Assembly: GCF_958979055.1 (NCBI RefSeq)
Contig: NC_084886.1
Span: 7,633,154-7,697,153, forward strand
DNA length: 64,000 nucleotides
DNA from: Alnus glutinosa
Lineage: Eukaryota > Streptophyta > Magnoliopsida > Fagales > Betulaceae
Direction: 5' to 3'
The first letter of the stretch is position 1, and every line of letters begins with the position of its first letter. The notes beneath the pieces are model-generated. The model was not told the DNA's origin. It saw nothing but the letters and a program-made list of their open reading frames with translations, and searched no databases. This document shows positions 1 through 13,062 of the stretch, piece by piece. The translations under genes were made by a program, and so were the position numbers.

Positions 1-328
1 TGAAAAATTGGCTGTTGGTTTAGATATGAGCGTGGAGTATATTATGAGTGTTCAAAATTGCCAATAACACTGCAAAAATTGATAGCTATTACAGATCATT
101 TTAGTCTACAACTGGACTAAAACAGGAAGAGGAAATGAAAAGAAATTAGTCTCTGATGTGGAGCAAATTAAGTCCATTATCTTGTTAGATCATTTGTTTT
201 ATAGCATTATAACTTTGTCCATTCTTTTTTAAGTGAGAGAGGTAGGTATATGATTACATAATGCATGACCTATTAGGTTCCCCAATTTTCTCTCTCTCTG
301 AGGTTAGCTTGCTACTTATTGGTTGCAG

Positions 329-406
329 GAGTTTCAAAAGCTGGCAGAAGAATGCTATAACAGGGTTCCTAGGCGAGCAGAACATAAAAATTGGCAAACC
401 AGCTGA
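329..406 (+). CDS. possible 3'-terminal exon of an unidentified gene
   Basis: A pyrimidine-rich tract ending in TTGCAG (to 328) is followed by an open stretch of 25 codons that closes with TGA at 404-406. The translation begins EFQKLAEECYNRVPRR and ends HKNWQTS, a composition more like protein than like the AT-rich surroundings. I do not recognise the family and see no convincing upstream exon in the first 300 bases, so the rest of the gene would lie left of the window. It could equally be chance coding in an intergenic stretch. Confidence 0.3.
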   Translation, partial: EFQKLAEECYNRVPRRAEHKNWQTS

Positions 407-1589
407 CTTCTACTGATTTCTGAAGAACACAGCATCAACAAGGGCAGAGTCAAAAACCAGCCAGCTGGATAATGATATGACTCAAAATAGACGATTTAAA
501 AAAGAAAAAGAAAAAAGAGAGAGAGAAGAGAATAAGCCAATAAGGACAGGACCAAAGGCACAGCCTACCAATGAGATGGTGTTCCTTCTTCGTGGTCTCC
601 ATCTATGTGACGTTGACTTGTTCATGACTTGTATTTGTTCTATTGTTGTCATTCTTTGGTGATATGTTTCCAATAGACGACATTATTATGTTGTCCAGTC
701 ATTAAAGCAAATTAAGCAATGCATTTTTAATAACAGGTCAATTTAACCAATTAAGTATTATAATAAAGCTAATCAGGACTAATAATCACGATTTTGTTGA
801 CATGAGACTATGAGAGACATGGACCACTGATTGCGAGAGGGACGTGCCAATTGCTTTTGCATTTCTTTTTCTAATTTCTGGACCAACGGCAAGTTTTGAA
901 CCGCCCAATTGGCAGATAGACAGACCCCAGAGCATGGGCCATGGAGTCTAATTTTTTTTTTTTCTTTGGTTATTTTTGTAGATAGATTATTACAAAAAAA
1001 AATTGAAACCTGTCAGTACAGTAACTGCATGCCGCTGAATAGGAAGACTATATGCAAGAGAAGGAGGTTGGAGGCTTTGCCGGGGGTGGAACCGACGAGA
1101 CCACTCCGATGCTTAAGTTAGTTTAGTGAGGGATGGAAATTTAGCAGTGTAATAGTGGACTGATTAGGCATACCCGAACAAATACCCTCTTGCTCTTTTT
1201 ATTGGCTTTTGTCCATCGTCTTTTTTCATGGGATTTTAAGAATTTCCGTCAGTAACCTGTTACTGACATGAGATTCTTTTCCCAAATTTATTAGGAGAGC
1301 GAATGATGTGAACAAATGATTAAGCTAGCTGAGTAGGGAATTAGCTGTCGAGAGTTACATTTTGGTGATAATTCACTCAAAGTTTTGTTAACTGTTTGTG
1401 TCGTAGGCCACCTGGCTTTCTAGGCTCTAGTTGAGGATTGTTGGCTCCTTAGTCCCTTCGGCTATGGGTTGTCGGGCGACCTTCTGACTCTCCAAACAAA
1501 ACTAAAGAAACATTCTACACTTTTTGTTTGGTATGTGCTGCAATTCTATACAAACAAAATATTTTTTAATTTTTAATTTTTTTATATAG

Positions 1590-1772
1590 TGCCCCGTGTC
1601 AACCTCTCTGAGGTTGACATGTAGTGGACCGTTAATTTTTGGACGGAAAACTTAACCGAGGTACCAATTCGGTCTTTTCCTAAAATTGATGTACCATCTG
1701 TGATGCAATTTGAAACTCAGAGACTAAAAAATAAAGTTGTGAAAACTCAAGGACTAAAAAGGTGTTTAACCC
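1590..1772. mobile_element. one-ended fragment of a Mutator-like non-autonomous element
   Basis: This stretch matches, with many substitutions, the right-hand inverted repeat of the complete element at 24085-24803. It has the same order of blocks: a 'gtgtcaacc..gaggttgac' palindrome, 'accgttaatttttgga', 'aaaaataaagtt', then 'gtttaaccc' followed by TTTA. No matching left arm is visible upstream, so it is a truncated copy or a solo arm. The boundary on the left is approximate. Confidence 0.6.
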
Positions 1773-4449
1773 TTTATTTTATTAATTTTTTTTTTTTAAT
1801 GCAATTTTATAAAAGAATGCTTCACTATAAAGACTTTACAAAGATTGTTTTATAAGGGATTTTTCATGATCTCAAGAAAGCATGCCAGCCAAAATTCGGA
1901 TTATTAATACGTCCACATGCCACAGCTAATTTCTTGCATCATTTCCCAAAATTCCTTTCAGAGATCCACGAAGTCAACGGCAATCCGGTGGCGGAAGCCC
2001 GTCATATGATTCATATTCATTGACATTGTCTATTGAGTCTGTATATATTGGAATTAAAAATAAAATGCTACGAATCTGATTTTGAAAGCAATTTTCTGTG
2101 ATTGCTGATCATATTATCGATCGTCTTCTCTCAGTAAAATCCAAATCTAAAACCATCATGCAAAAATCAACTGAAGTACAAAATATGACCCATTTCCTCA
2201 TTGCCCGAGTACCAGACCAGGTCCCTTTCACGAAAGAGACACAGTCCAATTTTCCAAACTATGTATACAAATTTCAACAAAAATAAGGCCACAGCTGGAG
2301 CAGGTTTTGTCCCCCGGCCAGTGCCCACTTTCAACCTGGAACGTGCGTGTCTAATGTCTTGCCTGGCTTTTGTCTTCACTCCTAATGTGATTTGCTGGCT
2401 GGCTCATTGAAATGGCATGGACACAAAAAAAGTGTTCTTTGTCTGTTTTTGACCAAACCAAACCCTTTTTGAGTGTTCATATTTCTTAACCCCATAATTT
2501 CTGTCACTAATTAGGTTTGTATAATCTATATATTGAAGAACAAGTTGCTTGGCCTTCAACCTTCATCAATAAAGGAGGGTCGCATTGAATGTTGGAATTA
2601 TTAATTTCAGTGCAAGAATTCAGAATTTTTGTTGTAAGAACTATGAAACAGCATTAATAATCATGTAGCAAAAGCACCAATTGGAAGTAGGTCGTGTAAT
2701 CATTGAAGGTTGTTTGTGTCTCTAATTTCACCCATCGGCTAGCTTCAGATCATTGATGATCCATTTGTTTCAATTTATCAGCCAATATCTGGGTATTGGT
2801 ACGATTGCCATTACAATTTATGCTGCTTTCTGTCTTCTCCATTTAGTTATTATGATCAGAAAGATTATACAAAGAGAGGGTATGCAATAAATGTGGGAAT
2901 TAAGAGAGTAAAGGGACATAAATCCGTCAATACCGGCCTTGATCATATGATCATTAATTAGGTGACCGACCCTCAAGTCACAAGCATTATACAACCCAAA
3001 TAATTCTTGGAGTTAATTAAATTAAGCTTGCAGTTTGAGCATTAATGATATTGCATGAGTAATGCTACTTGTTCGGGATTTGGATTTTCATCAATTTTGT
3101 TAACAATCCGAACAATAAATATAAAAGAACTCCAACTCCTCTGTCCGAGCAGTACAACCTTACACACTTTGCCCTTTGTTTCAAGGGAAATCTTAGATAC
3201 AATATCGTACTCTTCACTCATATACATGTAGAGCTGAAGATAACTCAAGTACTACAGAATTAATGCATCACGTACATATAAAAAAAAAACAAAGAACTTT
3301 CTTTCTAGCAAATGTTCTCGTTTTTCTACTACGATAATAAGTGCCCCTACATGACTTAATTACAAGCTTAATTATGTACATATAAGCTCTTGAACGTCCT
3401 CTCTTTACAAGCTAGTTTTGAAAAAAAAATTCTACTCGAAATTTATATCATTCTCTTGCTGGTGAAGGCGGTGACCGAGAGGGGTTTCAGTGGGGTTAGA
3501 AATCCCATGATTAGTAAATGCGGTAGATGGGATAAATGAGGAGGATATATACGATTTTGAAAAGTATCTTTCTACACATTTAAATCATTGCTGTACTACC
3601 AATGACAACTCATGAGCAGTACATATGTATAAATGAAGGAGACATATGAGCAGCCTTTACTTCCTTAATTGCACACACCGAGTGCACCTTACCTCTGGAA
3701 TGATGTCGAAAGCTCGCAATTTGTGGTGAGTATACAAATCATTTTGAATTGCTAGCCAAAGAATTGTTGCATGGTATTGGTATGGAATTGCCTAAACTAA
3801 ATTAGACTGCCCCTCACAGATGTAAGGGGGTGGTTGCCCTTCATAGATGCCGGTACTCCTATGGTGGCCACCATTCCTCTGTTTGTTTATTTTGTATTAT
3901 TTACATTCTTTTTTCTATTTTGTTCTAATTATTTTATTCAGGGGTAGAAATATAATTTTGTAAAGGCTCCATCAAAAAAATGAATAAAATTTGTACAAAT
4001 TTAAAATGAATGACCAATTTGATACAAGAGATTATCACAAGAAACTCGATGATTTTATGTATTAAGGAAATCAGCAAAAAGTTTTGTCCAAAAAAGAGCA
4101 ATTAAAATATCTCTCCCATTGTTTGTATAAAATGATACAAATTAAACCCAATGCATATAGACATCACATTAAACTAAGGTTATATTAATATTTGATCACG
4201 CTTAGAAACTTAACCTTTTAAAAAGACTTCATTTAATGTACCACCTTATAAATTAATAAAAAAAAAAAGGAAAAAGAAAGAAAAAAAAGAAAAAGAAGCA
4301 TAAGCTTTCAAAACCATTTTAAATAATTTAATTTTTTTTTAAAAAAATAATTCTTTAAAGTAAAAATATAAAAGAATCTTAATTAAGATTATGTCTCCTT
4401 TTTTTTTTCAAAAATAAATAATATTTGTAGACGTCCGTAAAAAATTAAG

Positions 4450-4722
4450 GTATGTTTGGCAAGTGAGGGAATACAAGAGAATTGTGATGAAAGATTTTTT
4501 GAATTAGTAAAAAGTGATAGATATGATATAAAGTAAAATGAATTTGTATAGAAAAAAAAAAATTGTATTGTATTGTAATTGATTTTTTTTATTTAAATAC
4601 TAATAAAAAATTATTGATGTAATATAAAAGTAAAAAAAAAAATTAAAATTTTTTGATATTAATTATTTTTGAAAAATATAAAAATAAAATTAAAAATTTT
4701 TATGTTACTTGCCAAGCAAGGC
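4450..4722. mobile_element. small MITE (Tourist/PIF-Harbinger-like)
   Basis: About 273 bp, extremely AT-rich inside. It is bounded by imperfect inverted repeats: GGTATGTTTGGCAAGTGAG on the left, and a right end whose reverse complement reads GCCTTGCTTGGCAAGTAAC. Both ends are flanked by TTAA. The 'G..TGTTTGGCAAG' terminus and a TTA/TAA-type flank are typical of Tourist/PIF-Harbinger MITEs, although hAT MITEs can look similar. It has no coding capacity. Confidence 0.55.
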
Positions 4723-4739
4723 TTAATACATTGCACGCA

Positions 4740-5090
4740 AGTGGGATAACGGCACCTGCCACCGTGGCAACGGGACCCTATGCGCTTCCCAAACGTGAAA
4801 ACATTATAGTACGGTTAGTCCGAACTGTACGCCATCATTTAATGCATTTGCCATTTGGACCAGTTCCGTTTTGGCCTACGTCACCCACCCTCCTACCCTG
4901 ACCAAATACAGACAACCAAGGTTTGCTGTCCCTCCCGGCGCACAATAGCAACTAATCACATTCCAGCCGCCACGTGTGGTCCAATCACACGCCAGGTCAT
5001 GTGACACCGTTGTTGATCCCAACAAGAGCCCCGCTTCGGAATTATAAAGGGGTGTCATGATTCACTGGATCCTGGCATACCATAAAAAAA
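4740..5090 (+). promoter_or_regulatory. promoter-like patch without an obvious gene
   Basis: A locally GC-richer patch follows the MITE. It carries a G-box core CACGTG at 4971-4976, a CCAAT-like motif at about 4980, and a TATA-like ATTATAAAGG at 5041-5050. No open frame with family features follows within 1 kb. The motifs are read directly; a promoter role is inference. Confidence 0.25.
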
Positions 5091-6176
5091 ATTCTCGATC
5101 CACACAAGTCAAATCATCCGTTTTCTAACGACTTAGTTAATAACGGATAATAAAATCAATGATTTAATTGACATTTTTATTTTTATTTTCTTCGAAACAA
5201 ATCTGATATTGAGATTTTTTACTGCCACAGTATTGTTTTCTAAAATCCCCTTCTGGCTTTAGGCTTTTTACTAGTTAAGCTTGGTAATTTATTTTTTTAG
5301 GAAAATTTATTTAGATGGTATTTGACAATTTGTGGATTGACTTTATGATAAATATATTTTTGGGGTTCAAAATGAATAAATAATTTTATGTGGTATACCT
5401 ATATAACAAAAAAAAAAAAATAATTTGTATAATTTTTGGCCATTTTATGATATAGTCATTATGAAATTACAAATTTATTATTGAATTAAGTACTATTAAA
5501 AATGATATTAAAAAAGAAAGGAAAAAATAATTTAGACTGAAAATCTGAGATTGTCGGCCACCCCATAATTGTTAGGGTGGCTAAACTCTTTTCAAATTCA
5601 ATCAATTAATTGGATAAATCATTTCCGTAGTCATGGGGTGGTTCATCACCTACTCTAGTCAAATCAATTCATTGTCATGGAGTGAACAACCACCCCAATC
5701 AAAACTATTTTTTTTTTTTTTGTTTATTTTTAATAATTTGTTATTTGATTGTATATTTGTAATTTTATAATGACTTGTGAAATTAAGAGCGAAATTTGTA
5801 GAAGTGATACATTTGTTACATAAGTGTTACCACAAGTAGTATTTGGTGATTTTGAAATCTCAAGAATTTCTATAAAAGTTGTAAAACCTAATGCATGAAA
5901 TATTTAAATATGAGATAAATTAAGAAATATATGTTTCTTTTAGAAGTTTAAATTTAAATTGAGGAAAAATAACAAATTTAGTAATTTAATGAATATTTTC
6001 ACGAAGACCATCCTCATATGTATTATTAAAAGCCAACGATGATCATTTCGTGCTCACAACGTTTGGGTCGTTGTGTAAACTCAGGCTTGTCTTCAGAAAG
6101 TGGGGACCAGTTGAAATATATAGAAGAAGCGGAGATCCTGAAATATTATATTTTATAATACATAGCTGATAGCCCC

Positions 6177-6181
<5 letters not shown>

Positions 6182-6208
<27 letters not shown>
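6182..6208. repeat. (GA)n microsatellite
   Basis: A perfect or near-perfect GA dinucleotide run. It lies about 0.8 kb upstream of the leader exon of the next gene. Confidence 0.9.
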
Positions 6209-6999
6209 CTCAAAAGAATCACAGATCGTCCATGGGCTGCTCTGGGATTTTCAAAATCTGACAAGGTAGCATCACACATCCTGGAGACTCACAGATACGC
6301 CACAATTCTCTTTCTCCGGCCAACCAAACATAGAAACAAACAAATAAAAGTCTCCTCCGACGATGTGAAAAGTAAGGATTTGACTTTCCCAGAAATAGCT
6401 CAGATTCACCGCATCAATGCCAGTTGGAAAAGAATTTCGGCTTAAGTAAGGACAGGGTCAAAGCCTCTACTTTACTTAAAAGGGTTTCTGTTACATCGCG
6501 GAAAGTTTGGTGTTTGGCGTGGAGGAAAGCCTTTTCCTTTTTCCGCGGGGAGAATGATTTTCCGGGAAAGTTCATCGGCGGCGGAGGTGAGTTGCAAGCA
6601 AAATTGTGGGAGCTGGGAAGATTGGAAAGGGGAGTGAGAGAAGGGTGCGAAATTAAATGACATAACTCAGGCTATTAATTAGTTGGCCGTTTCTTGCTTT
6701 CCATCTCTTTCTCTCTCACTCTCTTTCTCTGTATTAAATGGTATTAACTGCTACCCTCCTTCCCCAGTTGACCTTTATTAGGCTTTTCCAGATAAGGGCG
6801 ACTATTTATAAATAAATATTTGTTACAGCTTTTAGTCCCTCTTCTTTCTCTTTTTCTAAACTGCGTTTGGTACCGGCGTGGATCTCTTTCATCTCCTTCG
6901 TCTTCACTCCGGCTTGGGCTTTTTACTATCAGTCTAATTAAACCGTTGAATGCCTTTTTGTCTCTTTGATTATCTACCACTTGAGGTTCTCTCTTCCCT

Positions 7000-7224
7000 C
7001 TGTGTCTATGCCTATTCTCGATCCGAGAGAATGACTCGGTTCTCACAACACAAAGTTCCTCTTTTTTTTTTTCTTTTTTTCCCGATTTGTTGACTTAAGA
7101 GTATTTTTTTAGTTTTCCGATTTTTGAACTGTTTTATTTCTGGGTGCAGTGAGAGTTGGAGGGGATTGTCGGTTGTGGAGTGTGACAGAGAAAGGGTTGG
7201 TTCCTTCTTGAGCTTATCGTAAAG
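7000..7224 (+). other. probable 5'-UTR exon of the 8.5-11.2 kb gene
   Basis: A leader region with CT-rich runs ends at AAAG|GTATTG (donor at 7225), which would open a 5'-UTR intron running to about 8420. A TTC trinucleotide repeat (~7229-7252) sits at the start of that intron. The transcription start is not visible and the left boundary is a guess. Confidence 0.4.
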
Positions 7225-8521
7225 GTATTGCATTTCTTCTTCTTCTTCTTCTTTTCATTTTCTTCGTTTCTATTTGTTTGCTCGTTTTCTTTTGAATTCT
7301 TTTGGGTCTGTTAAGTTGTTGGGATTCGATTCAGATCTGCGATATTCCGTTATTTTGGTTTTTACTGATTTTTCGCGTGAGATTGAAGTAAGACCCATCT
7401 GGGGTTTTCTCTGTTAGCTTTTGGATATCTATTATCGTTTTCTTTACTGTGATGACTTGGATCTAATCAAAGCCTTCAGACAAAAAGACGGTGGGAATTT
7501 CTTAAAAGTACTTATTTAAAAATGTTTTAATTTTAAAAAAATGTTTGGGTTATAATTTTGCTGTTGAAAGTTTATGGAAGCTTTCTAAAAGTTCTCTTTT
7601 TTTCCTTGTCTTCTAGTATTATTGAGAACGGGCTCTAGAGTCCACACAATCAGCCGAAAGTTGTTCTTCTTTCTAATATACGAAAGTATATTTTAAAAAA
7701 AAAAAGACAACCCGGTTAGTCAAAAGTTCTTCTGCCATGGAGTTATCTACTTGTACCTTATACTGTATAACACTGTTCTTGCTGCAATTTAATGGAGACA
7801 TGTTTGTTTCTGTGACTCGAAATAGAAGTTTCGTTGAGCCTTGCTTTGCTTTTAGTTTAATTTAATATTGTTTGATGTTGTTTTCGTCGAAAACTCAGCA
7901 AGTTGCTGATGTCTTTTTTCGTTTAGTTAACATGATGACTGCTCAATTGAAAACTGACTATTAATAGATAATATTTTTTAGTTATGGCAAAAGTAATTTC
8001 TCCTTTAAGTTAAGCAGCTAATTGGAGGTAGTTTGTTATATATCTAATGGTTTTGGGTTGGTGTTTATGTCCTGCATTGTGCAACGTTTCACTTTCAATA
8101 TGTGAGTGTAACATTTATCCATTTTTTTGTTGCAAGAAGTTCTAGAAGTGGGATGTTTTCATTACTGTTCTGTTGCCGGCCAATGTTTTTCATTCTTGGT
8201 TTTATCTGTTCTGTTGCATCATTAGGATTTGCATTAAAATCTGTTGAATTAGAGTATATAAATATAATATGTGCTTATGGTTGTTTCATTGCGGTGAGCC
8301 AGTGAGGTCTTATTGCTCCTTTGAACTTGAACATCTTTCTGTTCTATTAGTTTCTTTTTTCTTGAAAGTTTTTCAAAATAAGGTTATTTTACCTAAGTTG
8401 TCTTTCATTTTGATGGGCAGGGTCGTTTAGTTGCTTGCATCTGCCAGAATTGTTGTAGGTGTGAAATATCAAATGCAGTTGCTCCGGAAATTTCTCCCAT
8501 ATTTCACAGTCCATGTCAACC

Positions 8522-11178
8522 ATGAAATTTGGTAATAACACAGTCTTCCTCTTTAATTATATTCTTTTATGTAACTCCTGCATCTGGTGCGTTCTTTCTT
8601 CTTTTCTCCACCTTACAATTAGCAGTCCTATGTTGTAAGAGTTGGGAGACTGTAGAATGTATGAGCCTCTGGGTAGCCTAAACAGGTTTGATGTATGACA
8701 TTTGTATACTCAAACTAATCTCCATTGAGAATGGAGTGTTCATATGATAATTTGATTTCTTGGAGATGGGTTTATTCGGTCATTATTTTTTAAATTTAGA
8801 ATAGAACTAATGAAAATTAATTCCGTTGAAATATGTGGTGTATTTGTCTATGTTGGTCTTCCTTTTCTTTTACATCACTTTACATGTCTCAGAAAGAGCA
8901 ACTATGACTTGCTGTTAGCGAAGAAACCTGTGGGCTTACTTTTCTATTGTGAGTTGTCATGCCTTTTAATTGTTCAATCTAAAGAAGTACATTTTCAAAC
9001 TCCTAACTTTCACGGAATTCATGTTTTATGTACTCTTTAAGTCCTTCAACATGATACAGACCCTGAATGATCTATCTTCCTGGTTTTGAGTTTTCACTGG
9101 CATTCCAAATTTGATGTACTTGCAGATAGTGAACAAGTGTTTTGCCATTCAGCTCTTGGCCATAAGGCCCGACCTTTTGAATACAATGACAATGCTCTGG
9201 ACTCTGCCGCAAAATCGGGAAACCTGATCTTGAAGGAAAATCAGAAGAGGCTCTCGTGTGACTTAAAGCGCACTGAGAGAGATGCAGTACACTTACCATA
9301 TGCCATAAATGACGGAGATGGTTGGACTGCTATAGAATTTGATTGCTCTATGGGCATGGATGATTTAAAAAGTGAAAACAAAGATGAGGTCAGAGACTTT
9401 GTTGCATCACCTACCTATTCTTCCAGAAAAACAGGATCATTTGATGAGGACTCAGATTTTGTTATGGACAAAGGTGTTAAGGAATGTGAACTGCCAGAAT
9501 TGACAGTTTGCTACAAGGAGAGTACTTACCAGGTTGTCAAAGACATCTGCATTGATGAAGGAGTGCCTTCTCCGGAGAAGATACTGTTTGATAGTGGTTC
9601 AGACGAGAAAACTGTGTGTGTTGATCTGCCTCTTGAGAAGGATCAAAACAAAGAATCCGTGAAAGAAAAAGAAGATATTAAGATGTCCATTCCAGATGGA
9701 TTACAGATTTCAGCAGAAAATGATTCTAACAAGGATTCTGCTAATCAATGTGATTCGAAGGATTTGATGCAAACAAGGGAAGATGTCACTGATAGTAATG
9801 CAAATGATGTCCCTGAAGAGATGTTTTTGCCCGGAAATAAACTTCCATTGCTAGATATGGGCACATATACTTCCCACTTCAAGTCTTCGAACAATGATAG
9901 CAATAAAGTTGAACAGCAGCTCTTTCAGGTTTGCATCTCTTAGCCAAAATTATTGTGTAACATATCAAAAAAAACCTGTAATAATAGCTTGATTTCTAAC
10001 TTTGCTTGAGGTCCACTGTCTTAGGAGTGTTTTTCATTTTACCTTGTTGGTGAAAAAGTTTCCTTTTAATTTAAGTTTGTTTTTGAACTGGCAACCACAC
10101 TGCTTGCATGATACTATTACCAGATAATTTGCTTTTTACTCTTCTCTGAGAACAAAAAGAAAAAAGAGGGTGATTTTTAATGGCCCGAAGGTGATCAGTT
10201 GGAGCTGTGGTATTCAGTCTCCAGTGATGACATTATAAATTGTTCATGATACTGGTGGCATAGCAGGACAGGTAGCACTGGAAGTCCCTTGACCCTAAAC
10301 CCTAAGTTTATGCTTGAGAGAGAGGTTGGCATTTGAGAATGCGATGTAAATTGTAATGGTTTAAATGCAGGTGTCTGTTGAAAAAGCAATCTTGGCAAGC
10401 CCTGCTTTGATTTCTGCCGCAGAGGAATCAAACAATAGCAGTGGGGATCCAGTGTTGGCGAACTCAACATTGGCTTATGCAACTAAAGAATCAAAAAATT
10501 GCACTGGGGATGCAATGTTGGCAACCCCTGCTTTGGTTTCTTCGGCTGAAGAATCAAAAGATAGCAGTGGGGACGAAATGTTGGCAAGCCCTACTCAAGT
10601 TTCTACAGCTGGGGAATCAGGCAATGGCAGTCCTGTCAATGAGTTATCTTACAACAGCAAGGTTGAAAACGGAAGCATCACCTTTGATTTTGACTCTTTA
10701 GCACCTGCAGCTAGTGGCACAGAGGAGTGTCTTGAAACTCAAAAGACATCAAAGCTTGAAGAGGGCGTTTCTGATGCTCATACAGTTTCATGGCAACTTC
10801 AACGAGGTCAGGGAGAAACGAGTTTTTCCGCAGTAGGTCGCGGAGAAGAAAATTTCCATTCGGTAGGTCCTTTAGCTAGTCTTATAAATTACTCTGGGCC
10901 AATACCTTATTCTGGCAGTGTCTCTCTTCGATCAGATAGCAGCACAACCAGCACGCGTTCCTTTGCCTTTCCCATGTAATTAACTCTATACTTCTTCTTC
11001 TCTCTCGTTACTTACTCTCTCCGTTTCAATTTATTACTAACACATTCATATTGCTTACCATGTCAACAGATTACAGTCGGAATGGAATAGCAGTCCAGTT
11101 AGAATGGCAAAACCTGCCCGGAGGCGTTTCCGGAAGCCTAAACATTGGGGGCAGAGCCTTCTTTGCTGTAGATTCTGA
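8522..11178 (+). CDS. plant-specific acidic protein with C-terminal FAFPILQSEW...SPVRM motif (gar2-like)
   Basis: Coding exons joined by GT-AG introns are 8522-8531, 9126-9928, 10371-10975 and 11070-11178; frame is continuous across each junction. The product starts MKFDSEQVFCHS and is long, acidic and Ser/Asp/Glu-rich with little predicted fold. Exon 3 (counting from the ATG exon) carries about three and a half copies of a 21-residue repeat. The C terminus reads RSDSSTTSTRSFAFPILQ, then EWNSSPVRMAKPARRR, and closes with SLLCCRF. I recognise this C-terminal block from uncharacterised plant proteins often labelled '18S pre-ribosomal assembly protein gar2-like'; similarity to the stomatal polarity protein BASL is possible but from memory only. 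Molecular function is unknown. The basic ARRRFRKPKH stretch followed by CC could be a membrane or nuclear signal (inference). The ATG has A at -3 and is preceded by an overlapping short upstream frame at 8473. Confidence 0.8.
10398..10631 (+). repeat. 63-bp coding tandem repeat (21-residue units)
   Basis: Within the third coding exon of the gar2-like gene, three full 21-residue units and one partial unit follow each other. Each unit has the pattern [S/T/N]xxLxxxxxESxxxxGDxxLA. The units are clearly diverged from each other, so the repeat is not brand new. Confidence 0.85.
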
Positions 11179-12697
11179 TTGCTTCTTTTCTATCCATAGG
11201 TTTAGAATCTGATTTATACATGAACAAAAATTTTAGCTTATTGGGTATGATAAATATATACATCCTCTTCTTGGTGTGGTTTCTCTTGTGCAGTAGATTT
11301 TTAGTGTCATGCAAGTTGGAAAGTTCCTCTCATTTTCTAAAGTTTGCTAGAATCAAGGGCTAATTCCAAATTCCCGGCTTGAAAAGTTCGTCTTTTGGTA
11401 AAAATAGTTCTATTTGCCTAATCTAAATTAATATCCTCTCTTTGATTATGCCAGTGAAATAAATTTGGATATAATTAGTGAGAAATTCTTGGAAAGTTTT
11501 TAATAGTTTGGGATGATCTTGTGTGCGAAACTTATGGAGGTATAGACATGACCAAATTTTCTCATTTCAATCCAGAAATATGTAGAGATGACCTATCAAC
11601 AACCCCCAACATATAACACCCAAGAGATTCCCAGCCAAAGAAGTGCATTATTTGTTGGAGTCTTGGGTATAATTATTTGTGCAAATTAAGTTGGTCTGAG
11701 TTATACGATGAACAGTCTCATCATCCTTGCATATTGGAGGGTATAAGCTAATTTTTTCTTTAACTTATGCAAGGTTAACATATTCTAAAAATCTAATTCT
11801 GTCTTTAATAATGAAAAGAACATGTTATACACTTGAGTAATACTAAAAACTACACTTTTATCCAATAATTATTTCGTTGTTGTGGCAATTCCAATCTACT
11901 CTTGGATTTTTTTTTTTTTTTTTTTCAATGACTGATCCGAGAGTTATTTGATGCTACCACATCAGCATTATTAGATAGTTCTAGAGTAAAAAAGTGGGTT
12001 TGAGTATTAATCTATACACATAACAAGAAGCAAGGTAAAAGTCATTTTTCTGTAATTCATTCAAAACCAAACTAAACCTAAATGAGTGTCAAACTATTTC
12101 TCCAAAAATAAAATGGGTGCCCCAAATGATACTACAAATCACAATGAGCCCTAAGAACCTTCACAGGATATTCAACTTAATTAGCAACAACTTATCCCCC
12201 TCCCCTCGAAGAAGAAAGAAAGAAAGAAAGAGAGAGAGAGAAAGAGAAAAGAATTTGCTGCTGACCACGTACAAAACATGTCAATTTTTCTTTGCCCAAA
12301 TGGATAAAATGGTCTATTTAATTGGATTCATAACAATTTCTTTGATTTTTAAATTATGTAAATTAAAGTCCTTTTTTTCACCATACGGCGTAAAAAATAT
12401 AGTAATTTACTAATGAGAATTGAATATATATATTTCAGATTTTTGCGCTTTATGTCATAGAAAGCCTTTAAACAAAACAACAATATTTTAATTTACCGAA
12501 GAATTTCTCCATTTGGGCAAAGAAAGATTGAACTGTTTTCGTCCTTAATTAACATAAATTAGCATGCTAGAAACTGCGGCCCCCACAGTATTAGGTACAA
12601 AATTAACCAGCCCCGAGGGCTTGAAGGCTTCTAAAAAGGGATGAAATTAATTTCCATATGCACAGTGTTGCTTTGGAACTCCCTATTTTGTGCTTTG

Positions 12698-12728
<31 letters not shown>

Positions 12729-12880
12729 GTATGTGTTTCCTCCCTTTGTGAATATAAATCAATCCCATTTCCTCCTTTGGTTGATATCGGATCAATCTCA
12801 CATCCAAAAAAAAAAAAAAAAAGTCTCTTCCACGCAAGACTCTCCTCTCCTTCTTGATCTCCTAGCTAGTGTAGTAATTA
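11179..12880. other. intergenic, no gene seen
   Basis: This holds the 3' UTR of the preceding gene and the promoter of the peptide gene that follows. I see a T-run near 11909-11928, GA-rich microsatellite sequence near 12210-12250, a (CT)n run at ~12700-12728 and an A-run near 12806-12822. Nothing here has coding features. Confidence 0.6.
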
Positions 12881-12987
12881 ATGGAGTCATTAGTTATGAC
12901 TACGCTGTTTGTTGTGCTCTCGGCTTTGCTAACACCATCTGCTAATTCTCTGCAAATTCAGCTCCAATCATCATATCATCAAACGGG

Positions 12988-13062
<75 letters not shown>

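Larger units (their letters stand above)
407..6999. other. intergenic, repeat-rich
   Basis: No gene is supported here; all open frames are short and without family features. The stretch holds a one-ended Mutator-like fragment (~1590-1772), a small MITE (4450-4722), a GC-richer promoter-like patch (~4740-5090), a G-rich palindromic module (~5553-5700), several A/T homopolymer runs and a GA microsatellite (~6182-6208). Its right end (~6.2-7.0 kb) should contain the promoter of the gene that begins with the leader exon near 7.0-7.2 kb. Confidence 0.6.

Noticed and set aside
6424-6660. 78-codon plus-strand frame just upstream of the gar2-like gene
   Set aside because: No family motif and no splice context; it lies in the promoter or leader region and overlaps a similar-sized frame on the other strand.
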